DNA of 64,000 nucleotides from Arcicella gelida (GCF_034931025.1 NZ_JAYGIL010000011.1:124001-188000), one strand, 5' to 3'. Counted from the first letter of the stretch, positions 49,379-59,090 are shown. Program-made: numbers and translations. Notes: a model not told the origin generated them from the sequence alone.

Positions 49379-50110
49379 GCATACTATCTAAAAAAAATCA
49401 TATTTTTTTTCTGTTTTTCTTTAACTTTACTACAACTAGCTTATTCTCAGAGCAATGTAGCAACGCTTAAAAAGGCAGATTCTCTGTATAAATCTGACAA
49501 TTTTATTCAAGCAGAACTTATTTATGAGCAACTTTTACCAAACATAGAAAAACCTTCTACAGCACTGTTTTTAAAATTAGCTTTTCTCAAAGAAAAAAAA
49601 GGTGATTTTTTGAAGACTCTTTACTACCTCAATAAGGCATATCAGCAAGACCCAAACGAAAAAATTCTTTCAAAACTGAATGAAATTGCTCAACTTCATG
49701 AATTAAAAGGTTATGAATTAAATGATTTTAATTTTCTAATTCTTTTCTACAAGCAATATTCTGGTTTTTTAATCGGCATTATGTTGCTGTTAAGTATTTA
49801 TATATTCTTTGTACTTTTTACGAAAAGATATAAAAATAGCTTTATTCCTATCGGTCAAAAGATTTTTTTATTAATATATATTATTGGAATTGGAATTCTC
49901 CTGAATCTTCCCGACAAGTATCATCAAGGTATTATCAACAGAGATGGTGTTTTATTGAGAGCAGAGCCTTCTGCGGTAGCACCAGTAGTGTTGATGATTG
50001 ATAGAGGACATCGTTTGAATCTTATAGGAGGAAATGATATTTGGAAAAGAGTTTATTGGGACGATAAATTTCTTTATTTGAAAGAAAGTGATATTTGGAT
50101 AGTTGAATAA
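49373..50110 (+). CDS. BatE-like TPR and SH3-domain membrane protein
   Basis: A 245-residue exported protein: signal sequence (YYLKKIIFFFCFSLTLLQLA, cleaved before QSN), two to three TPRs (ADSLYKSDNFIQAELIYEQL; LYYLNKAYQQDPNEKILSK), two membrane helices (FLIGIMLLLSIYIFFVLFT and KIFLLIYIIGIGILLNL) and a C-terminal bacterial SH3-like domain (GVLLRAEPSAVAPVVLMIDR). The order matches BatE of the Bacteroidota aerotolerance (Bat) operon, though batA-D are not adjacent. The ATG at 49373 is chosen; the TTG at 49340 would add 11 residues without family support. Confidence 0.7.
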   Translation: MQAYYLKKIIFFFCFSLTLLQLAYSQSNVATLKKADSLYKSDNFIQAELIYEQLLPNIEKPSTALFLKLAFLKEKKGDFLKTLYYLNKAYQQDPNEKILSKLNEIAQLHELKGYELNDFNFLILFYKQYSGFLIGIMLLLSIYIFFVLFTKRYKNSFIPIGQKIFLLIYIIGIGILLNLPDKYHQGIINRDGVLLRAEPSAVAPVVLMIDRGHRLNLIGGNDIWKRVYWDDKFLYLKESDIWIVE

Positions 50111-50155
50111 AAATAAAATGTCTAGTTCAATAAATATGAACTAGACATTTTATTT
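50111..50155. terminator. Bidirectional terminator
   Basis: Perfect 19-bp stem AAATAAAATGTCTAGTTCA and its complement (50111-50129 and 50137-50155), starting right at the stop of the BatE-like gene and touching the stop of the convergent SDR gene. Confidence 0.85.
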
Positions 50156-50964
50156 TACCTTTTCAAAGGCGAATCTTTTTCTTTTGCCAAAGTATTAAAA
50201 ACTAATGTATCGGCTAAAGAAGGTAACCATTTATTAATAAAAACAGTGAATTTTCCTTGCAGAGTGAGTACTAAATCTCTTTTTCTAGCTTTCACAGCTT
50301 GAAGAATACGTTCCGCTACTTCTTCTGAACTCATCATATTTCCTTCATCACGCATCGATTCGCCTTTAGAATTACCATCAGCACCTAAAGAAGCTACTCT
50401 TATATTAGAAGCCGTAAAACCTGGGCAAGCTGTGAGTACGTGTACTCCTGAATGAAGAAGCTCTGTACGAAGTCCTTCCAAAAAGCCATTCAAAGCAAAT
50501 TTAGACGCAGAATAACCAACTCTAACAGGTAAACCTCTATAACCAGCAATCGAAGAAATTCCAACAATAGAACCCTTTGTGGCTTTAATATGAGGCAAAG
50601 CGTATTTAGTGATATAAACCGTACCAAAAAAGTTAATATCCATTACTTTTCTGATGACTTCAGTATCACAATCATCAAACATAGCTCTCATCGAAACGCC
50701 AGCATTATTGATAAGAATATCTATTTTACCGAACGTAGCTACTGTTTTTTCAACAACATCTTGGTTATCTTTTTCAATACTTACATCGGAAACAATTGGC
50801 AAATTTTCGATACCAACAGCATTCAATTCCTTACTTGTCTCTAAAAGTGCATCTTTTTTTCTACCAGTAATAACAATTTTGGCACCTTCACGACCAAAGG
50901 CAAAAGCTAAAGCTTTTCCAATTCCTGATGATGCACCCGTAATAATGACAACTTTACCTTTCAT
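50155..50964 (-). CDS. Short-chain dehydrogenase/reductase
   Basis: A 269-residue NAD(P)-dependent classical SDR: cofactor motif VVIITGASSGIGKALAFAFG at residues 4-23, NNAG in DILINNAGVSMRAM, the catalytic S in GISSIAGYRG and YxxxK in GYSASKFALNGFLEGL. Arginine and lysine after the glycine motif (ITGRKKDA) favour NADP. The C-terminal part (KFTVFINKWLPSLADTLV) is hydrophobic, like SDRs acting on lipid substrates. The exact substrate cannot be told. Confidence 0.9.
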   Translation of the reverse strand: MKGKVVIITGASSGIGKALAFAFGREGAKIVITGRKKDALLETSKELNAVGIENLPIVSDVSIEKDNQDVVEKTVATFGKIDILINNAGVSMRAMFDDCDTEVIRKVMDINFFGTVYITKYALPHIKATKGSIVGISSIAGYRGLPVRVGYSASKFALNGFLEGLRTELLHSGVHVLTACPGFTASNIRVASLGADGNSKGESMRDEGNMMSSEEVAERILQAVKARKRDLVLTLQGKFTVFINKWLPSLADTLVFNTLAKEKDSPLKR

Positions 50965-51125
50965 AATTAAAATTTTGTTGCTCTGTCAATGATTTTTTCA
51001 AAATGATTAGGATACTAACAACGAGCTTTCAGAGTATCCTTATTTATTACAAAATTCAACTAAGTTTCTGAAAACTCCTCGTTGATTATCAATAATAATT
51101 TTAATCCTTCGTATTTTTGTAGCGT

Positions 51126-52538
51126 ATGAAAAAGAAAAAGAAAGAAAATATCATTTTTGAAAATGTATTAATTGAAAACTTTGCTGCCGAAGCAAAGTGT
51201 ATAAGTCGAATTGAAGACAAAGTAATTTTTATAGAAGGACCCGTTGCTCCTGGCGATTATGCTGATTTAAGAGTTACCAAATCAAAGTCAAGCTTCATGG
51301 AAGCGACTGCTTTTAACATTCGCCCAAACTCACAATATCGTACCCAAACAATATGTTCCCATTTTGGAACTTGTGGTGGTTGTAAATGGCAACATATTGA
51401 TTATCAAACACAATTAACTTTTAAGCACAAGCAAGTTGTTGACGCTTTAGAAAGAATTGCTAAAGTAGAATTGCCTGAAATAAAACAAATTTACCCTTCT
51501 GCTGAAACATTTTATTATCGTAATAAATTAGAATATACTTTCTCGCAAAACCGTTGGTTAACTCAAGCCCAAATTGATTCCGGAGAATCTTTCTCAAGAA
51601 ATGCTTTAGGTTTTCATATTCCTAAACGATATGATAAAATCTTGGATATTGATCATTGTTATTTACAGCCAGACCCATCAAATGCTATTCGTTTAGCCTT
51701 GAGAGATTTTACAGCAGCTAATAATTTAGATTATTACGAACAAGTACGCCAAGAAAAAGGAGCTTTAAGAAATCTAATTATTAGAACTGCTAGTTCTGGA
51801 GATTTAATGGTTGTGGTACAATTTGCATACTGCCAACCTGAAGATATTGATTTGGTGATGAACTTTATGGCAGAAAAATTTCCAGAAATTACTTCCTTAA
51901 ATTATGTTATCAATACAAAAGGAAACGATACTTTCTTTGACTTAGAAATCATCAACTTCAAAGGATTGCCTTACATTGTTGAAGAAATGGAAGATTTGAA
52001 ATTTAGAGTAGGTCCAAAATCTTTCTTTCAAACCAATTCAAAACAAGCGTATGAATTATACAAAATCACTCGTGAATATGCTGATATTCAGGCTAATGAT
52101 TTTGTATATGACCTTTATACAGGAACTGGAACAATTGCTAATTTCGTAGCTCGACAAGCCAAAAAAGTAATTGGTTTAGAATACGTTGAAATGGCGGTTG
52201 AAGATGCAAGAGTAAATTCTCAAATCAATAATATTACCAATACAGAATTTTATGCAGGCGATATGCGTAAATTATTGAGTAGCGAATTTGTGAATAAACA
52301 CGGGCGACCAGACATCGTTATTACAGACCCGCCACGTGCAGGTATGGATGAACCAGTAGTTAGAACACTTTTGGAAGCTTCTCCAAAGAGAATTGTCTAT
52401 GTAAGTTGTAATCCAGCTACTCAAGCCAGAGATTTAGCCTTGTTAGATGAAAAGTATCAAGTAACGGCCGTTCAACCTGTTGATATGTTCCCACAGACTC
52501 ATCACGTTGAAAATGTAGTAAGATTAGATTTGCGATAA
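51126..52538 (+). CDS. rlmD: 23S rRNA (uracil-C5-)-methyltransferase RlmD-like
   Basis: A 470-residue RNA m5U methyltransferase: N-terminal TRAM domain (FIEGPVAPGDYADLRVTKSK), a [4Fe-4S] site from C77, C83, C86 (CSHFGTCGGCKW) and a fourth cysteine in ILDIDHCYLQP, SAM-binding DLYTGTGTIANFVARQAKKV, DPPRAGMDEPVV and the catalytic cysteine in RIVYVSCNPATQARDL. RlmD versus RlmCD/TrmA-type target cannot be fixed by sequence; U1939 is the likely site. A TATTTTTG octamer ends 6 bp before the ATG, so the message might be leaderless. Confidence 0.88.
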   Translation: MKKKKKENIIFENVLIENFAAEAKCISRIEDKVIFIEGPVAPGDYADLRVTKSKSSFMEATAFNIRPNSQYRTQTICSHFGTCGGCKWQHIDYQTQLTFKHKQVVDALERIAKVELPEIKQIYPSAETFYYRNKLEYTFSQNRWLTQAQIDSGESFSRNALGFHIPKRYDKILDIDHCYLQPDPSNAIRLALRDFTAANNLDYYEQVRQEKGALRNLIIRTASSGDLMVVVQFAYCQPEDIDLVMNFMAEKFPEITSLNYVINTKGNDTFFDLEIINFKGLPYIVEEMEDLKFRVGPKSFFQTNSKQAYELYKITREYADIQANDFVYDLYTGTGTIANFVARQAKKVIGLEYVEMAVEDARVNSQINNITNTEFYAGDMRKLLSSEFVNKHGRPDIVITDPPRAGMDEPVVRTLLEASPKRIVYVSCNPATQARDLALLDEKYQVTAVQPVDMFPQTHHVENVVRLDLR

Positions 52539-52554
52539 TCAAATATATTGCCAT

Positions 52555-52598
52555 AAAATGAAAAAGCTACTGATTTGTATCAGTAGCTTTTTCATTTT
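52555..52598. terminator. Bidirectional terminator, rlmD / dnaB
   Basis: Perfect 20-bp stem (52555-52574 with 52579-52598; core GAAAAAGCTACTGAT) and a TTGT loop between the convergent genes. Confidence 0.85.
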
Positions 52599-52611
52599 AA
52601 TAATAATCCAT

Positions 52612-54228
52612 TTAGAATGGAACATCCTGATTAGGAAGATTACTTCCGAACGAAGAAGATGGATTTTGTGATGGTAAGTTATTTATTTTACTTCCTAACA
52701 TTTTCCCTCCCGTTTCAAAAGCAGCAACTGGATTGTCTATTTGTTGAAAAGATTGTAAGCCTTCGCCAGCAAAACCCATGTAGTCGCCAGCATCTAAATC
52801 ACAATACTTCGTATATTTACCAATAAATCTTAATTGAACAGTATCCAATGAACCCGCACGGTTTTTCGCAATAATCAACTCCCCTATTCCTGCAACAGAA
52901 TTTCCAGCTTCATCTTGCGTAATTCCATAATAATCAGGACGGTAAATAAACATTACCATATCTGCATCTTGCTCAATTGACCCAGATTCACGTAAATCTG
53001 ATAGTTGTGGTTTCTTATCTCCACCTCTTGTCTCAACTGCACGGCTCAATTGTGAAAGTGCAATTACAGGTACATTCAATTCTTTCGCTAACTGTTTCAA
53101 TGAACGAGAAATATTCGCAATCTCTTGTTCTCGGTTACCTGTACCTTTTCCTCCAGAATCGCCAGACATTAGTTGAAGGTAGTCAATTACAATAATCTGA
53201 ATATCGTGCTGAGCTTTCAAACGACGAGCCTTTGCTCTTAATTCCAAAATTGACAGAGCTGGAGTATCATCAATAAAAATTGGAGCATTGGTCAATTTAC
53301 CAATTTTAGCATGTAATTGTGCCCATTCATGTGGAGCAAGATTACCTTTTCTTAATTTATCTGATTCTAATTCTGCTTCAGCTGAAATCAAACGATTGAC
53401 TAATTGTACAGAGGACATCTCAAGAGAGAAGAAAGCTACAGCCTGACCGTGGTCAACAGCAGCATTTCTACAAGCAGATAAAATCAAAGCGGTTTTACCC
53501 ATACCCGGACGAGCCGCAATAATAATTAATTCCGTTTTCTGAAAACCAGAAGTTACTCTATCCAAAGCCGTAAAGCCAGTAGGTACTCCTGTCAATCCTT
53601 CTTTCTGATTTTTCTTTAATTCTAATTCCAATAAGGCAGAACGCATAATTTGCCCCATATCAGAATAATTCTTACGAATATTGGCTTCTGAAATTCTGAA
53701 CAATTCTTGCTCAATTTTATCTAAGAGCATAAAAACGTCAGTCGTATCTTCATAAGCCATTTTTTGAATCTCAGAAGAAACCGTAATCAATTGTCTTTTT
53801 AAAGAATGTTCAACAACAATTCTTGCGTGAAATTCAATATTGGCAGCAGAATTTACTCTTTGGGTAAGTTCTGCTAAATATTGTACACCACCTGCGATTT
53901 CTAATTCGCCAGTTGTTACTAATTGGTTTTTTACAGTTAATAAGTCAATCGGCTCAGAATTAGCAAATAATTGCGTAATAGCACCATAAATTCTTTGATG
54001 TGCTTCTTTATAAAATGACTCAACTTTTAAAATATCAATTACATCCGTCAAAGCGTCACGCTCTAACATTAAAGCACCTAAAACCGCTTCTTCTAAATCT
54101 GTAGCCTGAGGTGGAATTTTACCAAGGCCAGTATCCAACCATCTGTTTTGTGCAGATATTCTTCCACCAGCGAAATTTCCGTTTTTCTTAAAATTTCCGT
54201 TATTTTGATTTGATAGTTCCATTCTCAA
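52612..54228 (-). CDS. dnaB: Replicative DNA helicase DnaB
   Basis: Hexameric helicase that unwinds the fork and binds primase and clamp loader. The 538-residue protein has the N-terminal DnaB domain (PPQATDLEEAVLGALMLERD), the linker and RecA-like core with Walker A ARPGMGKTALILSACR, FSLEMSSVQLVNRLI, Walker B IVIDYLQLMSG and the arginine-finger region IALSQLSRAVETRGGDKKPQ. No intein is present. The last residues, SNLPNQDVPF, look like the tip of single-strand binding proteins (D-x-P-F); compare the DUF3127 protein in this window, which ends DDQDLPF. Confidence 0.96.
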   Translation of the reverse strand: MRMELSNQNNGNFKKNGNFAGGRISAQNRWLDTGLGKIPPQATDLEEAVLGALMLERDALTDVIDILKVESFYKEAHQRIYGAITQLFANSEPIDLLTVKNQLVTTGELEIAGGVQYLAELTQRVNSAANIEFHARIVVEHSLKRQLITVSSEIQKMAYEDTTDVFMLLDKIEQELFRISEANIRKNYSDMGQIMRSALLELELKKNQKEGLTGVPTGFTALDRVTSGFQKTELIIIAARPGMGKTALILSACRNAAVDHGQAVAFFSLEMSSVQLVNRLISAEAELESDKLRKGNLAPHEWAQLHAKIGKLTNAPIFIDDTPALSILELRAKARRLKAQHDIQIIVIDYLQLMSGDSGGKGTGNREQEIANISRSLKQLAKELNVPVIALSQLSRAVETRGGDKKPQLSDLRESGSIEQDADMVMFIYRPDYYGITQDEAGNSVAGIGELIIAKNRAGSLDTVQLRFIGKYTKYCDLDAGDYMGFAGEGLQSFQQIDNPVAAFETGGKMLGSKINNLPSQNPSSSFGSNLPNQDVPF

Positions 54229-54475
54229 TATTCAATCCTTTTATTAGGATATTACAATTCTTTCTAGCAATAAAAAAGAAGATTTTCTATCCGTAACACA
54301 ATTTTACAAAGAAAATCTTAGAAAACCGAGAAATAAAAAAACTGACATTTCCTAATTTATTGATAATCAAAGTTTAAAAGTAATGTTTGATATTTAATAC
54401 AAAATTATAAAACAATTGAAGCATTTTTTTATTAAGTTTAGGTAGAATATTATTCAAACTTTAACTATTTCAGAT
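54229..54475. other. Intergenic region between dnaB and phoH
   Basis: A 247-bp AT-rich gap between divergent genes. It must hold two promoters, but I find no full consensus match. Confidence 0.3.
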
Positions 54476-55438
54476 TTGACAGAAAAAATAATTACCTTAG
54501 AAGACCTTGAGTTGGTTGGTTTTCTTGGTGTTGAAAACAGCAATATTAAGCAAGTAGCGGCGGCATTTCCTCAGAGTAAAATCATCTCTCGTGGCAATGA
54601 AATTACAATCAGAGGCTCATTACCTGAAATTGTAAGAATAAACGAAATCATGGATTCGCTTATTCAACACTATCAAAAGTACGGTAAGATTACCAAAGAG
54701 CAAGTTCAATCCTATCTTACTCTTGAAAAAAATCCTTCAACCGAACCAACAGTACATTTGAAAGAAGAAGACGATGTTTTATTGTACGGTACAAAAGGAG
54801 TTGTCATCAAAGTAAAAACGCCCAACCAACAAAAAATGGTTGAGGCTGCTGCAAAAAATGATATTGTTTTCGCTGTTGGGCCTGCAGGAACTGGAAAAAC
54901 TTATACTGCGGTAGCCATTGCAGTAAAAGCTTTAAAAAACAAAGAGGTTAAGAAAATCATCATCACTCGCCCAGCCGTTGAAGCAGGTGAAAATTTGGGT
55001 TTTTTGCCTGGTGATTTAAAAGAAAAAATTGACCCTTATCTTCGACCAATTTATGATGCTTTGGATGATATGATTCAGCCAGAGAAGCTTAAATACTTTA
55101 TCGAAAACAGAGTAATTGAAATAGCACCATTGGCATATATGCGTGGTAGAACCCTCAATAATGCTTTTATTTTATTGGACGAAGCACAAAACACAACACC
55201 CATGCAAATGAAAATGTTTTTGACAAGAATGGGAATTCAATCTAAAGTAATCATTACTGGCGATAAAACTCAGATTGATTTACCAACTAAAGTAAAATCT
55301 GGTCTGGCAGAAGCAAGTAGAATTCTTGATAATATCAAAGGCATTGCTTTTGTAGAGTTAGACGGGAAAGATGTTGTTCGTCACCGTTTAGTTCGTGACA
55401 TCATTATGGCATACGAAAAATCTGAAGCTGAAAAATAA
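54476..55438 (+). CDS. PhoH-family ATPase
   Basis: A 320-residue PhoH-like protein: N-terminal KH-like domain (residues ~20-110), then the ATPase with Walker A FAVGPAGTGKTYTAVAIAVK, RPAVEAGENLGFLPGDLKEK, MRGRTLNNAFILLDEAQNTT (Walker B) and ITGDKTQIDLP. Members are thought to act in RNA metabolism or phosphate stress; the molecular role is open. The start codon is TTG at 54476 (MTEKIITLEDLELVGFLG); the next in-frame ATG would delete part of the N-terminal domain. Confidence 0.93.
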   Translation: MTEKIITLEDLELVGFLGVENSNIKQVAAAFPQSKIISRGNEITIRGSLPEIVRINEIMDSLIQHYQKYGKITKEQVQSYLTLEKNPSTEPTVHLKEEDDVLLYGTKGVVIKVKTPNQQKMVEAAAKNDIVFAVGPAGTGKTYTAVAIAVKALKNKEVKKIIITRPAVEAGENLGFLPGDLKEKIDPYLRPIYDALDDMIQPEKLKYFIENRVIEIAPLAYMRGRTLNNAFILLDEAQNTTPMQMKMFLTRMGIQSKVIITGDKTQIDLPTKVKSGLAEASRILDNIKGIAFVELDGKDVVRHRLVRDIIMAYEKSEAEK

Positions 55439-55463
55439 GGCTTGCAAATTTATGAACATACGC

Positions 55464-55512
55464 AACGGCTTTGATTTGTATTCTGTCAATAATACAAATC
55501 AAAGCCGTTTTT
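55464..55512 (+). terminator. Terminator of phoH gene
   Basis: AACGGCTTTGATTTGTATT paired with its complement (stem 55464-55482 with 55491-55509) around CTGTCAAT, then TTTTT. Also lies within the leader of the M43 protease gene at 55537. Confidence 0.8.
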
Positions 55513-55536
55513 GCGTTACTTCAAAAAATATTTATT

Positions 55537-56835
55537 ATGAAAAAAATACTATCCTCCTTTTTAATACTTGTTCCCTCTATCCTATCTGCCCAAGACAAAT
55601 GTGGAGTAGTAATGAACGATAAACAACTTCAAGCAAAATACAGTAACTGGAATCAAAAAAAAGCAAACTTTGAAGCACAACTTCAAGCAATTCAGGCACT
55701 AAGGAAAAACAGTTCAGCAAGAGTAGAAGATAAAATTTATACTATCCCAGTTGTTGTACATATTCTTCATAACAATGTCAATAATATAATCGGCGGAGCA
55801 AATAATATCAATATCACCGATGCACAAATTAAATCTCAGATTCAAATTTTGAATGAAGATTACAGACGTCAATTCGGTACAAATGGGTACAATCTCAATC
55901 CAGTTGGAGCTGATATGGAAATAAATTTCAAATTAGCTGATGTTGATCCAGATGGTAATTCTACAACTGGTATTACTCGTACTTATGTTAAACAAACAGG
56001 GTTCAATTTTGTAGATGATAAAAACCAAATTGCAGAAATTATCCAATGGGATAATGAGAAATACCTGAATATTTGGGTTACTCGTGGCAATAATGGAGTA
56101 ATTGGCTATGCAAGTTTCCCTTATGACAGTAAAATCGAAGGATTAGGGGCTAACAGTTCAAATATTGCTGAACAAGAATTATTCGATGGAGTAATTATTG
56201 ACTATAAAAATTTTGGAAATTGTTGTGGTACTTTAAGTCAGACTTATAACTTGGGCAGAACAACTACACATGAAGTTGGTCACTGGCTTGGGCTTTTACA
56301 TCCAAATGGTGATGAAAATTGTGGAACAGATTACTGTGATGATACTCCTCAAATTGAAAGTTTGAATTTAAACACAACTTGTGATAAATTGACATCAAGC
56401 TGTAGTAATGAGAGAATTACTAACATGATTGAAAACTACATGGATTACTCTCCTGACCGCTGCATGAATGTTTTTACACTCGACCAAAAAAATAGAACAA
56501 GAGCCGCCTTGAGTTTAAGTATGAAGCGACAAATGTTATTAAACAACGCTGAACCACTTTCGGATACTGAAAAACTACAAGCATCTATTGAACCCAACCC
56601 AATCAATCCATCAACTGACGGAAGTATCAAAATAAGAGTAACTTTTAAAGATGAACAAGATTTAAGCATTCAGCTTTATGATGGCAGAGGCATTTTAATG
56701 CAAGAAAAAAATCTTGATAAACAGAAAAGTGGCTTCTATTATTTGAGTTCAGAAGCATTAGCAACAGGATATTACATTCTCAATATAAAAACCAGTACTG
56801 AAAACATTTCAAAAAAGGTTTTGGTACAACGCTAA
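55537..56835 (+). CDS. Secreted M43 (pappalysin-like) zinc protease with type IX sorting domain
   Basis: A 432-residue protein: signal peptide MKKILSSFLILVPSILSAQ, then the metzincin site H245-E246-V-G-H249-W-L-G-L-L-H255 (HExxHxxGxxH) and the Met-turn ENYMDYSPDRCMN, which define the M43 cytophagalysin group. Residues about 350-432 are a type A type IX secretion C-terminal domain (IEPNPINPSTDGSIKIR, then YDGRGILMQEKNLD, ending KKVLVQR). It should be exported by the Por machinery and attached or released at the cell surface. Start at the ATG at 55537; the longer frame from 55471 lacks a signal peptide at its end. Confidence 0.92.
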   Translation: MKKILSSFLILVPSILSAQDKCGVVMNDKQLQAKYSNWNQKKANFEAQLQAIQALRKNSSARVEDKIYTIPVVVHILHNNVNNIIGGANNINITDAQIKSQIQILNEDYRRQFGTNGYNLNPVGADMEINFKLADVDPDGNSTTGITRTYVKQTGFNFVDDKNQIAEIIQWDNEKYLNIWVTRGNNGVIGYASFPYDSKIEGLGANSSNIAEQELFDGVIIDYKNFGNCCGTLSQTYNLGRTTTHEVGHWLGLLHPNGDENCGTDYCDDTPQIESLNLNTTCDKLTSSCSNERITNMIENYMDYSPDRCMNVFTLDQKNRTRAALSLSMKRQMLLNNAEPLSDTEKLQASIEPNPINPSTDGSIKIRVTFKDEQDLSIQLYDGRGILMQEKNLDKQKSGFYYLSSEALATGYYILNIKTSTENISKKVLVQR

Positions 56836-56942
56836 TATTGCTAATTATTCCAAGAATAAGAAACAAAGCTCTTCACCAGTATGTTACAGCATCAATAAGT
56901 AGATATAATATCCTTCTTGATGAATAACAAAAAAGAAAAAAC

Positions 56943-57575
56943 ATGGATAAAGTAGAAAAAATCAAACAGGCCTACATTGAGTACTTTCTTGAAAATGGAA
57001 CTCAACCCCCTTCTGTATTTGCCTTCACTAAAAAATTGAAAATGAAAGAGAGTGAGTTTTATGAACACTATAACTCATTTGAACTTTTAGAAAGTGCTAT
57101 CTGGCTCGGCTTTTTCAATGAAACCAAAAGCAAAATAGAATCCGAAGAAGTGTATGCTACGTATAGTGTTCGTGAAAAGCTTTTAGCATTTTACTACACA
57201 TGGATTGAAGTACTTAAACAACATAGAAGTTACACTTCACAAACTTGGCGACTTATTGATAAACGTAAATTAAAAACGCCAGTTTTTATGACCGACTTGA
57301 AAATTGCTTTCAAAGATTTTTCTCATGATTTGGTTTTAGAAGGCAAAGAAAGTAATGAAGTTCAACCTAGAAAATTTATTGATGAAAGATACCCAGATGC
57401 CTTCTGGTTACAATTCTTGATGATACTAGATTTTTGGGTAAAAGATAAAACAAAAGGCTTTGAACAAACAGATGCGATGATTGAAAAATCCGTAAATACT
57501 TCGTTTGATTTGATGGCATCGTCAGCACTAGATTCTGTGCTTGACTTTGCTAAATTCATGTTTCAAAACAGATAA
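56943..57575 (+). CDS. TetR-family regulator-like protein
   Basis: A 210-residue all-helical protein whose first 60 residues are a TetR-like helix-turn-helix (VEKIKQAYIEYFLENGTQPP, FAFTKKLKMKESEFYEHYNS), here weakly conserved. The rest is a TetR-type ligand/dimer domain (REKLLAFYYTWIEVLKQHRS). It precedes the ABC1-kinase gene by 123 bp on the same strand. TetR-like genes often accompany ABC1/UbiB-type genes in Bacteroidota, so a shared regulation is likely but not proven. Sensing ligand unknown. Confidence 0.75.
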   Translation: MDKVEKIKQAYIEYFLENGTQPPSVFAFTKKLKMKESEFYEHYNSFELLESAIWLGFFNETKSKIESEEVYATYSVREKLLAFYYTWIEVLKQHRSYTSQTWRLIDKRKLKTPVFMTDLKIAFKDFSHDLVLEGKESNEVQPRKFIDERYPDAFWLQFLMILDFWVKDKTKGFEQTDAMIEKSVNTSFDLMASSALDSVLDFAKFMFQNR

Positions 57576-57698
57576 CAGAAAAAACGTATTCTCAATATTT
57601 TATTTACTAAAAATACTATAACATAATTGAAAAACAACAAGTTAATATTTCAATAAATATATTATTTGGTATTTAAAATAAGAGTATAGATTTTCTCT

Positions 57699-59033
57699 AT
57701 GACAATGAAAGAACAAAATTCGATACCAACTTCAAAGGTTGCAAGAGCTACAAAATTCGTAAAAACAGGTGTAAAAATTGGTGGTAATTATTTAAAACAT
57801 AATGTTAAAAAAATGATTGACCCCAATATTAGTCGTGACGAATTACATCAAGACAATGCTACTGACATCTATTCCTCATTGAGCGAGATGAAAGGTTCTG
57901 CCCTCAAAGTTACACAAATGTTGAGTATGGACAAAGGAATGTTGCCAAGAGCTTACAGAGAAAAATTTGCTATGTCTCAGTACTCTGCTCCACCCCTTTC
58001 TGGTCCTTTAGTAATGAAGACTTTTAGGAAACATTTTGGTAAATCGCCACAAGAACTTTATGATACTTTTGATATAAATGCAAGCAATGCTGCCTCTATC
58101 GGACAAGTACACAAGGCTACTAAAAATGGTAAACCGTTAGCAGTTAAAGTACAATATCCGGGTGTTTCAGAAAGTATAGGAAGTGATTTAAAAATGATTC
58201 GTCCAATTGCAATCGCAATGTTTGGCTTAAATGAGAATGATGTTGATAGGTATATGGGGGAAGTTGCAGAAAAGCTCATTGAAGAAACTGATTATTTATT
58301 GGAATTAAAACGCTCTGTCGAAATCTCAGAGGCTTGCACACACATTGACGGTTTGTTTTTTCCAAAATATTATGCTGAATTATCTTGTGAAAAAATTCTA
58401 ACAATGGATTGGCTGGAAGGATTTCACTTAAATGAATTTCTGAAAACAAATCCTTCACAAGAAATTCGTAATAAAATTGGTCAGGCACTTTGGGATTTCT
58501 ATGATTTTCAGATACATACACTTCGTAAAGTTCATGCAGACCCACATCCTGGCAATTTCTTAATGAGAGAAGATGGAACGATGGGAATTATTGATTTTGG
58601 CTGTATCAAAGTAATTAATGATGAATTTTATGATAATTACTTCGCATTGATCAATTTTGATACTTTAGATGATAATGATAAAACGACAAGAATTTTCAAA
58701 ACCTTAGATTTTATCACAAAATCTGATTCAGAAAAAGAAGCCAAATTTTTTACTGAACTTTTTAAAGAAATGATTTTTTTACTTGGAAAGCCTTTCGCTG
58801 TAGAAGAATTTGATTTTGCTGATGACGAATATTTTGAAAGTGTATATTTATATGCCGAGAAATTACAAAACTTAGATGAACTAAAAAGCTCGAAAGTAGC
58901 CAGAGGTTCACAACATGGTTTGTATATCAATCGTACTTATTTTGGTTTATATTCTATTCTTAATGAATTGAAAGCCAAAGTAACCACAACACGCCCAGAA
59001 TGGCTCAGATCAAATGCATTGAAGGTTTGCTAA
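57699..59033 (+). CDS. ABC1/UbiB/AarF-family atypical kinase
   Basis: A 444-residue protein-kinase-like protein. The family-specific KxGQ region appears as MKGSALKVTQMLS (Q kept, G replaced by T: KVTQ), the alanine-rich loop NAASIGQVHKATKNGKPLAV with the ATP lysine in AVKVQYPGV, catalytic DPHPGNFLMREDG and the metal site IIDFGCIKV. UbiB/COQ8 relatives act as ATPases that support isoprenoid-quinone synthesis; this organism makes menaquinone, so the client is uncertain. Start could be 57699 or the ATG at 57705. Confidence 0.88.
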   Translation: MTMKEQNSIPTSKVARATKFVKTGVKIGGNYLKHNVKKMIDPNISRDELHQDNATDIYSSLSEMKGSALKVTQMLSMDKGMLPRAYREKFAMSQYSAPPLSGPLVMKTFRKHFGKSPQELYDTFDINASNAASIGQVHKATKNGKPLAVKVQYPGVSESIGSDLKMIRPIAIAMFGLNENDVDRYMGEVAEKLIEETDYLLELKRSVEISEACTHIDGLFFPKYYAELSCEKILTMDWLEGFHLNEFLKTNPSQEIRNKIGQALWDFYDFQIHTLRKVHADPHPGNFLMREDGTMGIIDFGCIKVINDEFYDNYFALINFDTLDDNDKTTRIFKTLDFITKSDSEKEAKFFTELFKEMIFLLGKPFAVEEFDFADDEYFESVYLYAEKLQNLDELKSSKVARGSQHGLYINRTYFGLYSILNELKAKVTTTRPEWLRSNALKVC

Positions 59034-59036
59034 TTT

Positions 59037-59083
59037 TTTTAGGTGTTATTATAACCGATAAATTCATATAATAACACCTAAAA
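59037..59083. terminator. Bidirectional terminator
   Basis: Perfect 17-bp stem TTTTAGGTGTTATTATA with its complement (59037-59053 and 59067-59083), 13-nt loop; between the convergent ABC1-kinase and DUF3127 genes. Confidence 0.8.
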
Positions 59084-59090
59084 TTCATAC

